Source: Sphingomonas sp. SUN039 (GTDB lineage: Bacteria > Pseudomonadota > Alphaproteobacteria > Sphingomonadales > Sphingomonadaceae). From it: 64,000 nt of DNA. The position numbers were made by a program, and so were the translations under genes. Shown in pieces: positions 7,609 to 17,100 of this stretch. Each line of letters begins with the position of its first letter. The stretch's first letter is position 1. The notes under the pieces were generated by a model. The model was not told the DNA's origin, did no database searches, and worked only from the letters and a program-made list of their open reading frames with translations. The DNA lies in assembly GCF_024758725.1 (NCBI RefSeq), contig NZ_CP096972.1, forward strand, positions 2,462,001-2,526,000, read 5' to 3'.

Positions 7609-8783
7609 TGGACGACCGCTGGAACGCCTTTGTGGATCTGGACCCGGATGCCGCGCCCGGTACCGGCCCGCTGTCCGACCTGAGCATCGGTATCAAGTCG
7701 AACATCATGGTCGCGGGGCTGCCGTGGACGGCAGGGATGGGCCTGTTCCATGACCGGATCGCGCTGCGCGATGCCGAAGTCGTGGCGCGGCTGCGCGCGG
7801 CGGGCGCGAAGATCCCCGGGACGCTCAACATGCACGAAGCGGCACTCGGCGCGACGACCGATAATGCGTTCTACGGGCGGACCGAAAACGGAAGGCGCAT
7901 CGGCTATACCCCCGGCGGATCGTCGGGCGGATCGGGCGCTGCGGTCGCGGCGGGGCTGTGCGACGCGGCGCTCGGCACCGACACGATGGGTTCGGTGCGG
8001 ATTCCGGCGGCGTATAACGGGGTTTACGGGCTGAAACCGACGCACGGTGCGGTGTCGCAGGATGGCCTCGCGATGCTGGAACCGTCGCTCGACTGCATCG
8101 GGCCGCTGGCGCAGGATTTGGCGGTGTTGGAGCGGGTGTGGGAAGCGATGCGCTCCTGCGACAGCAGGAGCCTTGGCGACGCGAACGTTCGACCGTCTTC
8201 AAGGCTCCTGCTTTCGCAGGAGCACAGGGTTCTCACCATCGCCAATCTCGCCAACGTCACCGTCCAATCCGCCGTCCAGACTGCCTACACTCGCGCGCTG
8301 GCCGCATTCGGCCAGTCATCGCTCGAACTCACCCTCCCCCATCCCGTCACCGACGTCCGCCTCGCGGGCTTTATCGCTTCGGGCCGCTATCTGATCGGCG
8401 AACTCGGCGCGTTGCGGCATACGCGTGCCAAGCTGATTTCGCCCGAACTGCACTTCATGCTCGACTATGCCGAAAATCAGGAACCGCGCCCCGATATCCT
8501 CGCCGACACCCGCACCGCTCTGACCGATGCGCTCGGCACCGACGGCATCCTCCTGATGCCCACTGCCCCGCAAGCCGCCTTCCCGCATGGCCGTCCCCCC
8601 GCCAACCAGGCCGATTTCACCTGCCTCGCCAGTGTCGCAGGCCTGCCTGCGCTGGCGATTCCCATGGGCGAGGACGAGGATGGCATGCCCGTCGGCGTCC
8701 AGATCGTCGGCCCCGCGCACAGCGAAGACCGCCTTTTCGCGGTCGCCGAAATGCTCGATACGCACCTCAAGGGAGAAAAATGA
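7608..8783 (+). CDS. Amidase signature family hydrolase with in-frame repeat
   Basis: Amidase signature enzyme (C-N bond hydrolysis) of 391 residues. The Ser-cisSer-Lys triad is visible: lysine in SIGIKSN near residue 26, cis-serine in PGGSSGGSGAAVAAG near 104, and nucleophile serine in TDTMGSVRIPAAY near 128. GTG at 7608 overlaps the ligase stop; similarity begins immediately after it. Residues from about 181 to 206 (MRSCDSRSLG to LLLSQEH) come from an inverted repeat doublet between the catalytic half and VLTIANLAN. The family usually runs 400-500 residues, so the C-terminal part is compact. Substrate unknown. Confidence 0.87.
   Translation: MDDRWNAFVDLDPDAAPGTGPLSDLSIGIKSNIMVAGLPWTAGMGLFHDRIALRDAEVVARLRAAGAKIPGTLNMHEAALGATTDNAFYGRTENGRRIGYTPGGSSGGSGAAVAAGLCDAALGTDTMGSVRIPAAYNGVYGLKPTHGAVSQDGLAMLEPSLDCIGPLAQDLAVLERVWEAMRSCDSRSLGDANVRPSSRLLLSQEHRVLTIANLANVTVQSAVQTAYTRALAAFGQSSLELTLPHPVTDVRLAGFIASGRYLIGELGALRHTRAKLISPELHFMLDYAENQEPRPDILADTRTALTDALGTDGILLMPTAPQAAFPHGRPPANQADFTCLASVAGLPALAIPMGEDEDGMPVGVQIVGPAHSEDRLFAVAEMLDTHLKGEK
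8149..8226. repeat. Inverted repeat doublet inside the amidase gene
   Basis: GCTCCTGCGACAGCAGGAGC hairpin with CTTG tail at 8149-8180, and its inverted near-copy GCTCCTGCTTTCGCAGGAGC at 8195-8226. It adds about 26 codons without breaking the frame. Confidence 0.75.
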
Positions 8784-9088
8784 TGAAGATCATCGTCCTG
8801 TTCAATTTGAAACCCGGCGTCTCGGTCGAGGCGTACGAAGCATGGGCGCGCGGGACCGACATCCCCGGCGTCCGCGCGCTGAAATCGGTCAGCGGCTATC
8901 ATGTCCAGCGCGCGACCGGCATCCTCGGAAGCGGCGACCCGTCGCCTTACGCCTATATCGAAATCATCGAGATCGGCGATGTCGCGCTATTCGGCGAGGA
9001 AGCAGCGGGACCGGTGGTGCAGGCGCTCGCCGCCGACATGCGGAACTACGCCGACGACCCCGTCTTCATCACGTCGGACGAGCTGTGA
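8780..9088 (+). CDS. HapK (REDY-like) family protein
   Basis: A 102-residue protein resembling the HapK/REDY-like family, small proteins of predicted ferredoxin-like alpha-beta fold found in some prodigiosin and catabolic clusters. The pattern LFNLKPGVSVEAYEAWAR, then DIPGVRALKSVSGY, then YAYIEIIEI and a DDPVFITSDEL end supports this. Function of the family is not settled. ATG at 8780 overlaps the amidase stop, and a second ATG follows at 8783. The 3' end overlaps the SDR start (GTGA). Identification rests on remembered family patterns, so it is moderate. Confidence 0.65.
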   Translation: MMKIIVLFNLKPGVSVEAYEAWARGTDIPGVRALKSVSGYHVQRATGILGSGDPSPYAYIEIIEIGDVALFGEEAAGPVVQALAADMRNYADDPVFITSDEL

Positions 9089-9885
9089 CCAAGCGCTTCG
9101 AGGGGAAGACCGTCGTCGTCACCGGCTCGGGCCGCGAGCGTGGCCTCGGCCAGGCCATCCTGCGCCGCTTTGCCGACGAAGGCGCGAACTGCGTCGTCAG
9201 CGACCAGAACATCACGCCCGAGACCGAAGGCGTCGCCGCCGACTTGTCGGCGCGCGGAGTAAAGGTCGCGACCATTCCCTGCGACGTCGGCAAGGTCACG
9301 CAGTGCCAGACGCTGGTGCGAAAGACGGTCGAGACGTTCGGGCGGCTCGACATTCTCGTCAACAACGCGGGAATCGGGTTCATGATGAAACCGCTGCTCG
9401 ACGTCGAGCCGAGCGACTGGGACACCGTCATCGGGGTCAACCTGTCGGGGGCATTCTATTGCACCCAGGCGGCGGCGCGCGCGATGATCGCGGGCAAGAA
9501 CGGCGGGCGGATCATCAACATCGCGTCGCAGGCGGCCAAGACCGGCTTCCCGCATATGGCGAGCTATGTGTCGTCGAAACACGGTATGATCGGCCTGACG
9601 CGGACCAGCGCAATCGAACTTGGCGCACACGGGATCACCGTCAACGCGGTCTGCCCGAACCATGTCACGACGGGCCTAGGGTCGGACCAGAACGAGTATT
9701 TCTCGCGGCTGCTCGGCTTCGACAGCGTCGCCGCGTACCTCAAAAACATGGCGGCAAAAAACCCGATGGGGCGACCCGGACTCGCCAGCGACACCGCCGC
9801 AACGTGTGCATGGCTGGCGAGCGACGACGCCGCCTACATCACCGGCGAGGCGATCAACGTCAGCGGCGGGGAGGAGATGCATTGA
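9085..9885 (+). CDS. Short-chain dehydrogenase/reductase
   Basis: Classical SDR oxidoreductase of 266 residues using NAD(P). The N-terminal nucleotide-binding turn is VVVTGSGRERGLGQAI, with two extra residues relative to the usual TGxxxGxG. NNAG is at about residue 91, the catalytic serine in INIASQAA near 148, and YVSSK near 160. GTG at 9085 overlaps the upstream stop, and the stop overlaps the following lipoprotein ATG. It probably oxidises a hydroxyl intermediate, or reduces a keto intermediate, of the cluster's pathway. The substrate is not predictable. Confidence 0.9.
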   Translation: MTKRFEGKTVVVTGSGRERGLGQAILRRFADEGANCVVSDQNITPETEGVAADLSARGVKVATIPCDVGKVTQCQTLVRKTVETFGRLDILVNNAGIGFMMKPLLDVEPSDWDTVIGVNLSGAFYCTQAAARAMIAGKNGGRIINIASQAAKTGFPHMASYVSSKHGMIGLTRTSAIELGAHGITVNAVCPNHVTTGLGSDQNEYFSRLLGFDSVAAYLKNMAAKNPMGRPGLASDTAATCAWLASDDAAYITGEAINVSGGEEMH

Positions 9886-10040
9886 TGAAAACGTTCAAAG
9901 CCGCGCCAGTTGGCCTGCTCGTAATGGCGCTACTCACGACCGCTGCTTGTGACGGAAAACGTCTGCTCGCGCCGCCTTGCAAGAAAGGAAAACCATGCAG
10001 GATGGCATGCATTCCTCCCGATCATAAGTGCAACAAATGA
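9885..10040 (+). CDS. Small cysteine-rich predicted lipoprotein
   Basis: A 51-residue protein. Residues 1-21 form a basic then hydrophobic signal (MKTFKAAPVGLLVMALLTTA), followed by cysteine in LLTTAAC, an imperfect lipobox. The mature part would be about 30 residues with four further cysteines (PPCKKGKPCRMACIPPDHKC), which could bind metal or form disulfides in the periplasm. It is locked between two genes by ATGA overlaps on both sides, so it is co-expressed with the cytoplasmic enzymes of the cluster. No family recognised. Confidence 0.7.
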   Translation: MKTFKAAPVGLLVMALLTTAACDGKRLLAPPCKKGKPCRMACIPPDHKCNK

Positions 10041-10891
10041 TCCCCGAAAGCATCGACTGGCCGAACGCTGCCAAAATCGCCCTGTCCATCGTCGTCAACG
10101 TCGAGGAAGGCAGCGAGATGACCGTTGCGCGCGGCGACCGGGGAATGGAACCGGTCGACGAGCTCGGCATCCATATCAAGTCGCCGATCCGCAATTACGG
10201 CAACGAGAGCAATTACCTCTACGGGATCAAGGCAGGCGCGCCGCGCGTTGTCGCCCTGCTCGACAAGCACGATGTCCGCGCGAGCTGGACGGTGGCGGCG
10301 CTCAGCCTAGAAAATTACCCCGACATCGCCGCCGCCATCCGCGTGCGTGGCGACGAGCCGGTTAGCCACGGCTATCGCTGGGTCCACCAGTTCAAGATGG
10401 ACGAAGCCGCCGAGCGCGACTTCATCCGCAAGGCCGTCACTAGCATCGAAGATTCGACGGGCACGCGCCCCTATGGCTGGCTGTCACGCTACTTTCACAC
10501 CGACAACACCCGGCGCCTGCTCATCGAGGAGGGCTTCGCCTATCATATGGACGATTATTCGGGCGACGTGCCGTTCGTCGATTCGTCCACGGTGGCGGGA
10601 AAACCGATTGCCATCGTCCCCTATCAACTCGACACCAACGACATGAAGATGTGGAGCGACCCCGCCTATACGCCCGCCAACTGGCTCGACTATGCCCGGC
10701 GTGCGTTCGACTGGACCTATGCGGAGGGGCAAGCGGGCGATCCCAAGATGATGTCGCTCGGCCTGCATTTGCGGATCATAGGGCGACCGGGCCGCATCTG
10801 GGCGCTCGACGAATTCCTGAAACATGTGCGCGGCCACGACGGCGTCTGGTTCGCGACGCGCCACGAAATCGCGAAAGTCGTGTTGCCGTGA
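10037..10891 (+). CDS. Polysaccharide deacetylase (NodB/PuuE-like) family hydrolase
   Basis: Carbohydrate-esterase-4 fold protein of 284 residues, resembling the PuuE-type (allantoinase-like) branch rather than true peptidoglycan deacetylases, because it is cytoplasmic and sits with catabolic enzymes. Visible parts: SIVVNVEEGSE near the N-terminus, VRASWTVAALSLENYP, VSHGYRWVHQ with a likely metal histidine, and YGWLSRYFHTDNTRRLL. ATG at 10037 overlaps the lipoprotein stop; a GTG at 10028 is in frame but less likely. With the amidase it suggests hydrolysis of an amide, ureide or similar C-N bond. This is inference. Confidence 0.82.
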   Translation: MIPESIDWPNAAKIALSIVVNVEEGSEMTVARGDRGMEPVDELGIHIKSPIRNYGNESNYLYGIKAGAPRVVALLDKHDVRASWTVAALSLENYPDIAAAIRVRGDEPVSHGYRWVHQFKMDEAAERDFIRKAVTSIEDSTGTRPYGWLSRYFHTDNTRRLLIEEGFAYHMDDYSGDVPFVDSSTVAGKPIAIVPYQLDTNDMKMWSDPAYTPANWLDYARRAFDWTYAEGQAGDPKMMSLGLHLRIIGRPGRIWALDEFLKHVRGHDGVWFATRHEIAKVVLP

Positions 10892-11637
10892 TGCGGATGG
10901 AAGTCATCGGCGGGATTGCGCGGCTGCTGATCGACCAGCCGCTCAAGCGCAATGCGATGAACACGGCGATGTTCGAGAGCATTCCCGGGCTCGTCGCCGA
11001 AGCCGAGGGCAAGAAACACGTCCGCGCGATCCTGCTCACATCGGCGCGTGCGGGGCTGTTCTGTGCGGGGGCCGACATCGGCGAATTGTCCGCCCATGCC
11101 GGCGATCCTGCGTGGCGCGGGGCGAACCAGCGGGCGATCAATGCGGCACAGCTGGCGCTTGCCCGCGCCGACCGTCCGACGGTCGCATTCGTCGACGGCG
11201 ATTGCGTCGGCGGCGGCTGCGGCATGGCGCTGGCCTGCGATATCCGGGTGGGGACGCTGCGCGCACGTTTTGGCATTACGCCTGCGAAGCTCGGCCTCGT
11301 CTATCCGCTCCACGACACCAAGCTGCTGGTCGATCTCGTCGGGCCGGGACAGGCCAAGCGCATCCTCTACACCGGCGATCTGATCGGGGCCGAGGAAGCG
11401 CTACGGATCGGCCTGATCGACCTGATCGCCGATCATCCCGACGACCTGCTGGGCAGCATCGCTGGCAATTCGCTGCACAGCCAGCGCCAGTCGAAACATA
11501 TCGTGCGGCGCATCCTCGACGGGCAGGCCGCCGACGATGCCGAGACGCTGGCGATGTTCGCCGAAGCCTTCGAAGGGCCGGATTTCAGGGAAGGGGTCGC
11601 CGCGTTTCTGGGGAAGCGCAAAGCCGACTTCAAATGA
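10891..11637 (+). CDS. Crotonase-fold protein (enoyl-CoA hydratase/isomerase family)
   Basis: A 248-residue crotonase-fold protein. The CoA and oxyanion-hole segments are present (FCAGADIGEL near residue 54; VGGGCGMALACDIR near residue 106). Both glutamates used by classical enoyl-CoA hydratases are missing: the GGGCE position is glycine (GGGCGMA) and the PE position is alanine (ITPAKLG). It is therefore probably not a hydratase, and isomerase, hydrolase or decarboxylase roles remain open. The ATG overlaps the deacetylase stop, and the stop overlaps the VOC gene ATG. Confidence 0.87.
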   Translation: MRMEVIGGIARLLIDQPLKRNAMNTAMFESIPGLVAEAEGKKHVRAILLTSARAGLFCAGADIGELSAHAGDPAWRGANQRAINAAQLALARADRPTVAFVDGDCVGGGCGMALACDIRVGTLRARFGITPAKLGLVYPLHDTKLLVDLVGPGQAKRILYTGDLIGAEEALRIGLIDLIADHPDDLLGSIAGNSLHSQRQSKHIVRRILDGQAADDAETLAMFAEAFEGPDFREGVAAFLGKRKADFK

Positions 11638-12521
11638 CCCACGGCCAAATCCTCTGCGGCACCGCAACGGTGCCCGATCTCGACGCGGCGCTGACCGATT
11701 ATCGCGACACGCTGGGCCTGTCGGTGGTGGAAAGCGGCACCATCCCCGCCGACCTCGCCACGAGCTGGGCCGCGCCCGCAAGCACCGGCGCGCGCTACGC
11801 CATCCTCCAACCGCAGAGCGGCTCCCGCGCGTTCATCCGCCTTGTCGAACAGCCGCTGCCGCCCGCCTTCGTCCCGACGACCACCTACGGCTGGGCCGCC
11901 TTCGAAATCACCGTGCAGGATGTGTTCGGCTGGCCCGCCAAACTCGCCGGATCGGGCTTCGACATCGTTGGCGCGCCTAAGGAAATCCCCGGCCTGCCCT
12001 ATTTCGTTGCGATGCAGATGCTCGGGCGCGGGCGCGAGATGGTCTATCTCAACGAAGTCCGCAGCAACACGCCGACGAGCGACCTGCCGCCCGCGCAGTC
12101 GCCGGTCGACCGCCTGTTCATCGTCATCCTCGCCTGCGCCGAGCGGCCAGCGGTGCTCGACTGGTACGCACAGCGGCTGCATCTCGATATCGGCGCGGAC
12201 TACACCATCCCCTATACGATGATTTCCAAGGCGTTCGGCCTGCCCGACGACCATCTCTCGACGATCACCATGGCGCAAAAGGGCCGGATGCCGATCGTCG
12301 AGATCGACGGTTACCCCGAAGCCGCCACGGTGCGCCCCTGCGACACGGGCAGCCTGGTGCCGGGGAACGCCATGGTCACGCTGGCGGCGGAAGACCTCGA
12401 CGCGCTCGACCTCGACTGGATCGCCCCGCCGGTGGCGCGGGCAGGTGCGCTCTATGCGGGGAGACGCGCGGCGACGGTGCGGGGGCTGGCGGGCGAATTG
12501 CTGGAATTGGTCGAAATCTGA
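11634..12521 (+). CDS. Two-domain VOC (glyoxalase/bleomycin resistance) family protein
   Basis: A 295-residue protein with two weak vicinal-oxygen-chelate halves. The N-terminal one begins GTATVPDLDAALTDYRDTLGLSVVESG, and the C-terminal one includes FIVILACAERPAVLDWYAQRL. VOC proteins can be dioxygenases, isomerases or binding proteins using a divalent metal; metal ligands could not be assigned with confidence. ATG at 11634 overlaps the crotonase stop, making it the last gene of the overlapping run that begins at 3505. The 55-bp gap after it separates the cluster from the ABC efflux operon. Confidence 0.75.
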   Translation: MTHGQILCGTATVPDLDAALTDYRDTLGLSVVESGTIPADLATSWAAPASTGARYAILQPQSGSRAFIRLVEQPLPPAFVPTTTYGWAAFEITVQDVFGWPAKLAGSGFDIVGAPKEIPGLPYFVAMQMLGRGREMVYLNEVRSNTPTSDLPPAQSPVDRLFIVILACAERPAVLDWYAQRLHLDIGADYTIPYTMISKAFGLPDDHLSTITMAQKGRMPIVEIDGYPEAATVRPCDTGSLVPGNAMVTLAAEDLDALDLDWIAPPVARAGALYAGRRAATVRGLAGELLELVEI

Positions 12522-12576
12522 CTAGCCGCGACTGTCCTACCCCGCTAAAACACCTTAAAATCAACCGGGGTTGCCA

Positions 12577-13833
12577 ATGTTCGAACGGATACGTGCGTGG
12601 ATAAGGGCACACCCGAAATGGTCGATTGCCATCGGCATTGCGACGCTGCTGCTGCTTTACATGGTCCTGAAGCCGACCCCCAAAACATATGAATACGTGA
12701 CGCAGGCCGCCGACCGGGGCGAAGTGGTGCGCCGTGTCACGGCGTCGGGGAAACTCCGCGCGCTCAATACGATCAAAGTCGGGGCCGAAGTGTCGGGCCA
12801 GATCACCGACGTTTACGTGGATTTCAATTCGCCGGTGACCAAAGGACAGGTGCTGGCCCGCATCGACCCCACCCGGCTGAATGCCCGCGCGCAACAGGCG
12901 CGCGCGCAGGTTGCGACCGCGCAGGCGGCGCTCGCACAGGCGCAGGCCTCGGTCTCGCGCACCGGCACCGATATCCTGATTCAGGAGCGCGAATACAGCC
13001 GCCGCGCGCAGCTCGCCGAACGCGGTTTCGTTTCGAAATCGGGCCTCGACACGGCATCGAGCGCGCTCGCCTCCGCCCGCGCGGGCACCCGCACCGCCGC
13101 CGCACAGGTCGCCAGCGCCCGTGCCCAGATCGCGCAGGCCAGTGCCGAGCTGTCGTCGGCACTGCTCGACCTCAGCCGCACGACCATCATCGCCCCGGCG
13201 TCGGGCGTCATCATCAACAAGCTGGTCGAACCCGGCACCACCGTTGCTGCCAGTTTCCAGACGCCGAACCTGTTCGAGATCGCCGCCGATACCACGCGCA
13301 TGCAGGTGGAGGCGTCGGTCGACGAAGCCGATATCGGGCAGGTCCGCGACGGCCAAGGAGTGCGGTTCACTGTGGACAGCTACCCCGGCGAGACGTTCGC
13401 GGCGACCGTCCGCCAAATCCGCAAGGCCGCGACCGAGACGCAGAACGTCGTCAGCTACCTCGTTATTCTCGATGTCGACAACAAGGACGGCAAGCTGCTC
13501 CCGGGCATGACCGCGAACGTCGAGATCATCACCGGAATCGTGCGTAACGTCGTTCGCGCGCCTACAACGGCGCTGCGCTTCCGACCCAAAACCAGCGACC
13601 GGCCCAAGGGCAAGGCGCCGGCGCCGGGAACGCCCTATCTCTTCGTTGCGGCGGCCGATCCCTACAAACCCGAACGCCGCCTCGTGAAGCTGGGGCTACA
13701 AGGCGAGGATTTCGTCGAAGTCAGGTCCGGCCTGAAACCCGGCGAGAAGGTCGTCGTGCGGAGCAAATCGAAGGTCAAGAAAGCCGTGAACGAGGACGCC
13801 GCCGACGAGAGCGACGATGCCGACACCAACTGA
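12577..13833 (+). CDS. macA: Periplasmic adaptor subunit of a MacAB-type efflux system
   Basis: Membrane fusion protein of the HlyD/MacA family, 418 residues. One N-terminal transmembrane segment (IAIGIATLLLLYMVL, about residues 16-31) anchors it. A lipoyl/barrel segment (VSGQITDVYVDFNSPVTKGQVLARIDP), a long alanine- and glutamine-rich coiled-coil hairpin (about 105-205) and a beta-barrel (PASGVIINKLVEPGTTV onward) follow. ATG at 12577 is preferred over a TTG at 12571. It overlaps the ATPase gene by 17 bases. It would link an inner-membrane ABC exporter to a TolC-like channel not encoded here. The gene symbol is by family only. Confidence 0.9.
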   Translation: MFERIRAWIRAHPKWSIAIGIATLLLLYMVLKPTPKTYEYVTQAADRGEVVRRVTASGKLRALNTIKVGAEVSGQITDVYVDFNSPVTKGQVLARIDPTRLNARAQQARAQVATAQAALAQAQASVSRTGTDILIQEREYSRRAQLAERGFVSKSGLDTASSALASARAGTRTAAAQVASARAQIAQASAELSSALLDLSRTTIIAPASGVIINKLVEPGTTVAASFQTPNLFEIAADTTRMQVEASVDEADIGQVRDGQGVRFTVDSYPGETFAATVRQIRKAATETQNVVSYLVILDVDNKDGKLLPGMTANVEIITGIVRNVVRAPTTALRFRPKTSDRPKGKAPAPGTPYLFVAAADPYKPERRLVKLGLQGEDFVEVRSGLKPGEKVVVRSKSKVKKAVNEDAADESDDADTN

Positions 13834-14532
13834 GGTTCCGCTCCTCGAAACCCGCCACCTCGTGAAGGACTATGTCCTCGGCGGCGAGACCGTGCATGCC
13901 GTCGCCGATGTTTCGCTGACCGTCGCGCGCGGGGAATTCGTCGCGATCATGGGCGCGAGCGGCTCGGGCAAATCGACCTTCATGAACATGATCGGCGCGC
14001 TCGACCTGCCGACCAGCGGCACGCTCCTGCTCGACGGGGTCGATGTCGGCGGGCTCTCAAGCGACGAACTCGCCGAAATCCGCAACCGCAAGATCGGTTT
14101 CGTTTTCCAGCAGTTCAACCTGCTCGCGCGCACCACCGCCCTCGACAATGTGGCGACCCCGCTGGTCTATGCGGGCCTGAACGGCACCGAACGCCGCGAG
14201 CGGGCCGCAAAGACCCTCGCTAGCATGGGCCTGTCCGACCGCATGGGCCACACCCCCGCCAAACTCTCGGGCGGGCAGCAGCAGCGCGTAGCCATTGCCC
14301 GCGCGCTGGTCACCGAGCCGCTGATGCTGCTCGCCGACGAGCCGACGGGGGCGCTCGACACCGCCACCTCCGAGGACATCATGGGCATTTTCCAGCGGCT
14401 GAACGACGACGGCATTACCGTGATCGTCGTGACGCACGAACCCGATGTCGCGCAATATGCCGCCCGCCGCATCCTGTTCCGCGACGGCAAGGTGATCGAG
14501 GACGCCCCCGTCGCCGACCGCAGGCGGGCCGC

Positions 14533-14536
<4 letters not shown>
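13817..14536 (+). CDS. ABC transporter ATP-binding protein, MacB/LolD type
   Basis: ATPase subunit of 239 residues for the exporter formed with its neighbours. Walker A is GASGSGKST near residue 50, the Q-loop QQFNLL near 97, signature LSGGQQQRVAIARAL near 152, Walker B LLADEPTGALD near 176 and the H-loop histidine in VTHEP near 210. The MacB/LolD subfamily is indicated by length and by an FtsX-type permease partner. ATG at 13817 lies within the adaptor gene, and the stop overlaps the permease ATG, so the three subunits are translationally coupled. Likely exports a toxic compound or envelope component; the substrate is unknown. Confidence 0.93.
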
Positions 14537-15777
<1,241 letters not shown>

Positions 15778-15874
15778 TCAGATCGCTGCCGATAGTTGGG
15801 AAAAAATACCAACTTGCTTGATATTACACTTGCATCATCAAATGAAATCGACGGATTTCCGACATTTTTCAAAT

Positions 15875-15890
15875 TGGCACGCTTGCTGCA
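15875..15890 (+). promoter_or_regulatory. Candidate sigma-54 (RpoN) promoter
   Basis: TGGCACG-N4-CTGCA matches the -24/-12 consensus TGGCACG-N4-TTGCA at 11 of 12 defined positions, including both invariant GG and GC elements at the correct spacing. The expected transcription start is near 15902, about 40 bp upstream of the small peptide gene at 15942. No enhancer-binding protein gene is adjacent. Confidence 0.5.
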
Positions 15891-15941
15891 TTGACGTTGG
15901 CATACCGGCAAGGGGCCGGAGAAAACCAACGGAGACTTACC

Positions 15942-16079
15942 ATGAACAACACTCTCGCTTCGAGCGCCGCCAACATCGTCACCATCGTCATCGGGGTCGC
16001 CTTCTTCGCCGTGACTGCTGTCGGCATCGCGCAGCCGGTCCACGCCCAGACGACCGTCGCCACCACCCCAGCCCGCTAA
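15942..16079 (+). CDS. Small exported or membrane peptide
   Basis: A 45-residue peptide: MNNTLASSAANI, then a hydrophobic stretch (VTIVIGVAFFAVTAVGIA, about residues 13-30), then QPVHAQTTVATTPAR. It could be a signal peptide cleaved after HAQ, leaving a very short product, or a single-span membrane peptide. A GGAGAC ribosome-binding site stands six bases before the ATG. A sigma-54-like promoter lies upstream, which suggests stress or envelope-linked expression. It is monocistronic, facing the convergent quinone oxidoreductase. No family is recognised. Confidence 0.65.
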   Translation: MNNTLASSAANIVTIVIGVAFFAVTAVGIAQPVHAQTTVATTPAR

Positions 16080-16110
16080 GCGGTGCGGTGGTCCGGCGCG
16101 GACGGCGGGG

Positions 16111-17082
16111 TCACACGGTCAATACCGTACTCCCCGTCGTCCGTCGCCCCTCGAGGTCGATATGCGCTTGCGCGGCGTCCTCGAGCGCATAGGTCTGGCC
16201 GACCGTCACCGCGATGATGCCCTGCCGGAACATGTCCCACACATAATCGCTCCCCGCCGCGCGCTCTTCGGGTGTGGCATAGTAATCGAACAGGGTCGGT
16301 CGCGTGTTGAACAGCGATCCCTTGCGCGCCAATATTCCCAGATCGACCCCGCCGACCGGCGCATCGGCATTGCCGTAATTCACGATCATCCCGCGCCGTC
16401 CGGTCGAATCGAGCGACGCCTCCCAGGTGGCCATGCCGACGCCGTCGAACGTCACCCGAACCCCCGCGCCGCCGGTCAGCTCGCGCACGCGCGGCGCGAC
16501 GGCTTCCTGCGAATAGAGGATGATCTCGTCCGCCCCTGCGGCGCGCGCGGCGTCGGCCTTCGCTTCGGTCGAGACCGTCCCGATCACCCGCGCGCCGGTA
16601 TGTTTCAACCATTGCACCAGCAACAATCCGACACCCCCCGCCGCCGCATGGACCAGCACGTCCCAGCCCGGCTGCACCCGGGCACAGCGCTCGACGAGGA
16701 ATTCGGTCGTGCACCCTTTCAACAATCCCGCTGCCGCGGTTGCGTCGTCGATGTCGTCGGGAATGGCGAACAGGCTCGACGCCGCGACATTGCGTTCGGT
16801 GGCATAAGCGCCCAGCGCCGGGCCGAAGGTCGCGACGCGTTGGCCCACCTCGAAACCGGCCCCCTCGCCCACCGCCTCGACCACACCCGCTGCCTCGAGA
16901 CCCAGTCCGCTCGGCAACGCCACCGGATAGATGCCGCGCCGGTGATAGGTGTCGATGAAGTTCAGGCCGACGGCGGTCGAGCGGAACCGCACTTCGCCCG
17001 GGCCGGGCGCCGGCACATCCATATCGACCCATTCGATCACTTCTGGTCCGCCGTGGGCCGTAATCCGTGCTGCACGCGCCAT
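16111..17082 (-). CDS. NADPH:quinone oxidoreductase (zinc-free MDR family)
   Basis: A 323-residue medium-chain dehydrogenase/reductase resembling Qor, which reduces quinones by one electron using NADPH. The GroES-like N-terminal part includes GLNFIDTYHRRGIYP, typical of quinone oxidoreductases. The nucleotide-binding part has AAAGGVGLLLVQWLKHTGARVIG near residue 145. No structural or catalytic zinc-cysteine cluster is seen. It probably shares a transcript with the DUF1330 gene 18 bases upstream, both of which face away from the TonB receptor. Role: detoxification of quinones or unsaturated carbonyls, by family. Confidence 0.9.
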   Translation of the reverse strand: MARAARITAHGGPEVIEWVDMDVPAPGPGEVRFRSTAVGLNFIDTYHRRGIYPVALPSGLGLEAAGVVEAVGEGAGFEVGQRVATFGPALGAYATERNVAASSLFAIPDDIDDATAAAGLLKGCTTEFLVERCARVQPGWDVLVHAAAGGVGLLLVQWLKHTGARVIGTVSTEAKADAARAAGADEIILYSQEAVAPRVRELTGGAGVRVTFDGVGMATWEASLDSTGRRGMIVNYGNADAPVGGVDLGILARKGSLFNTRPTLFDYYATPEERAAGSDYVWDMFRQGIIAVTVGQTYALEDAAQAHIDLEGRRTTGSTVLTV

Positions 17083-17100
17083 CGTTCGTTCTCCTCGGAT

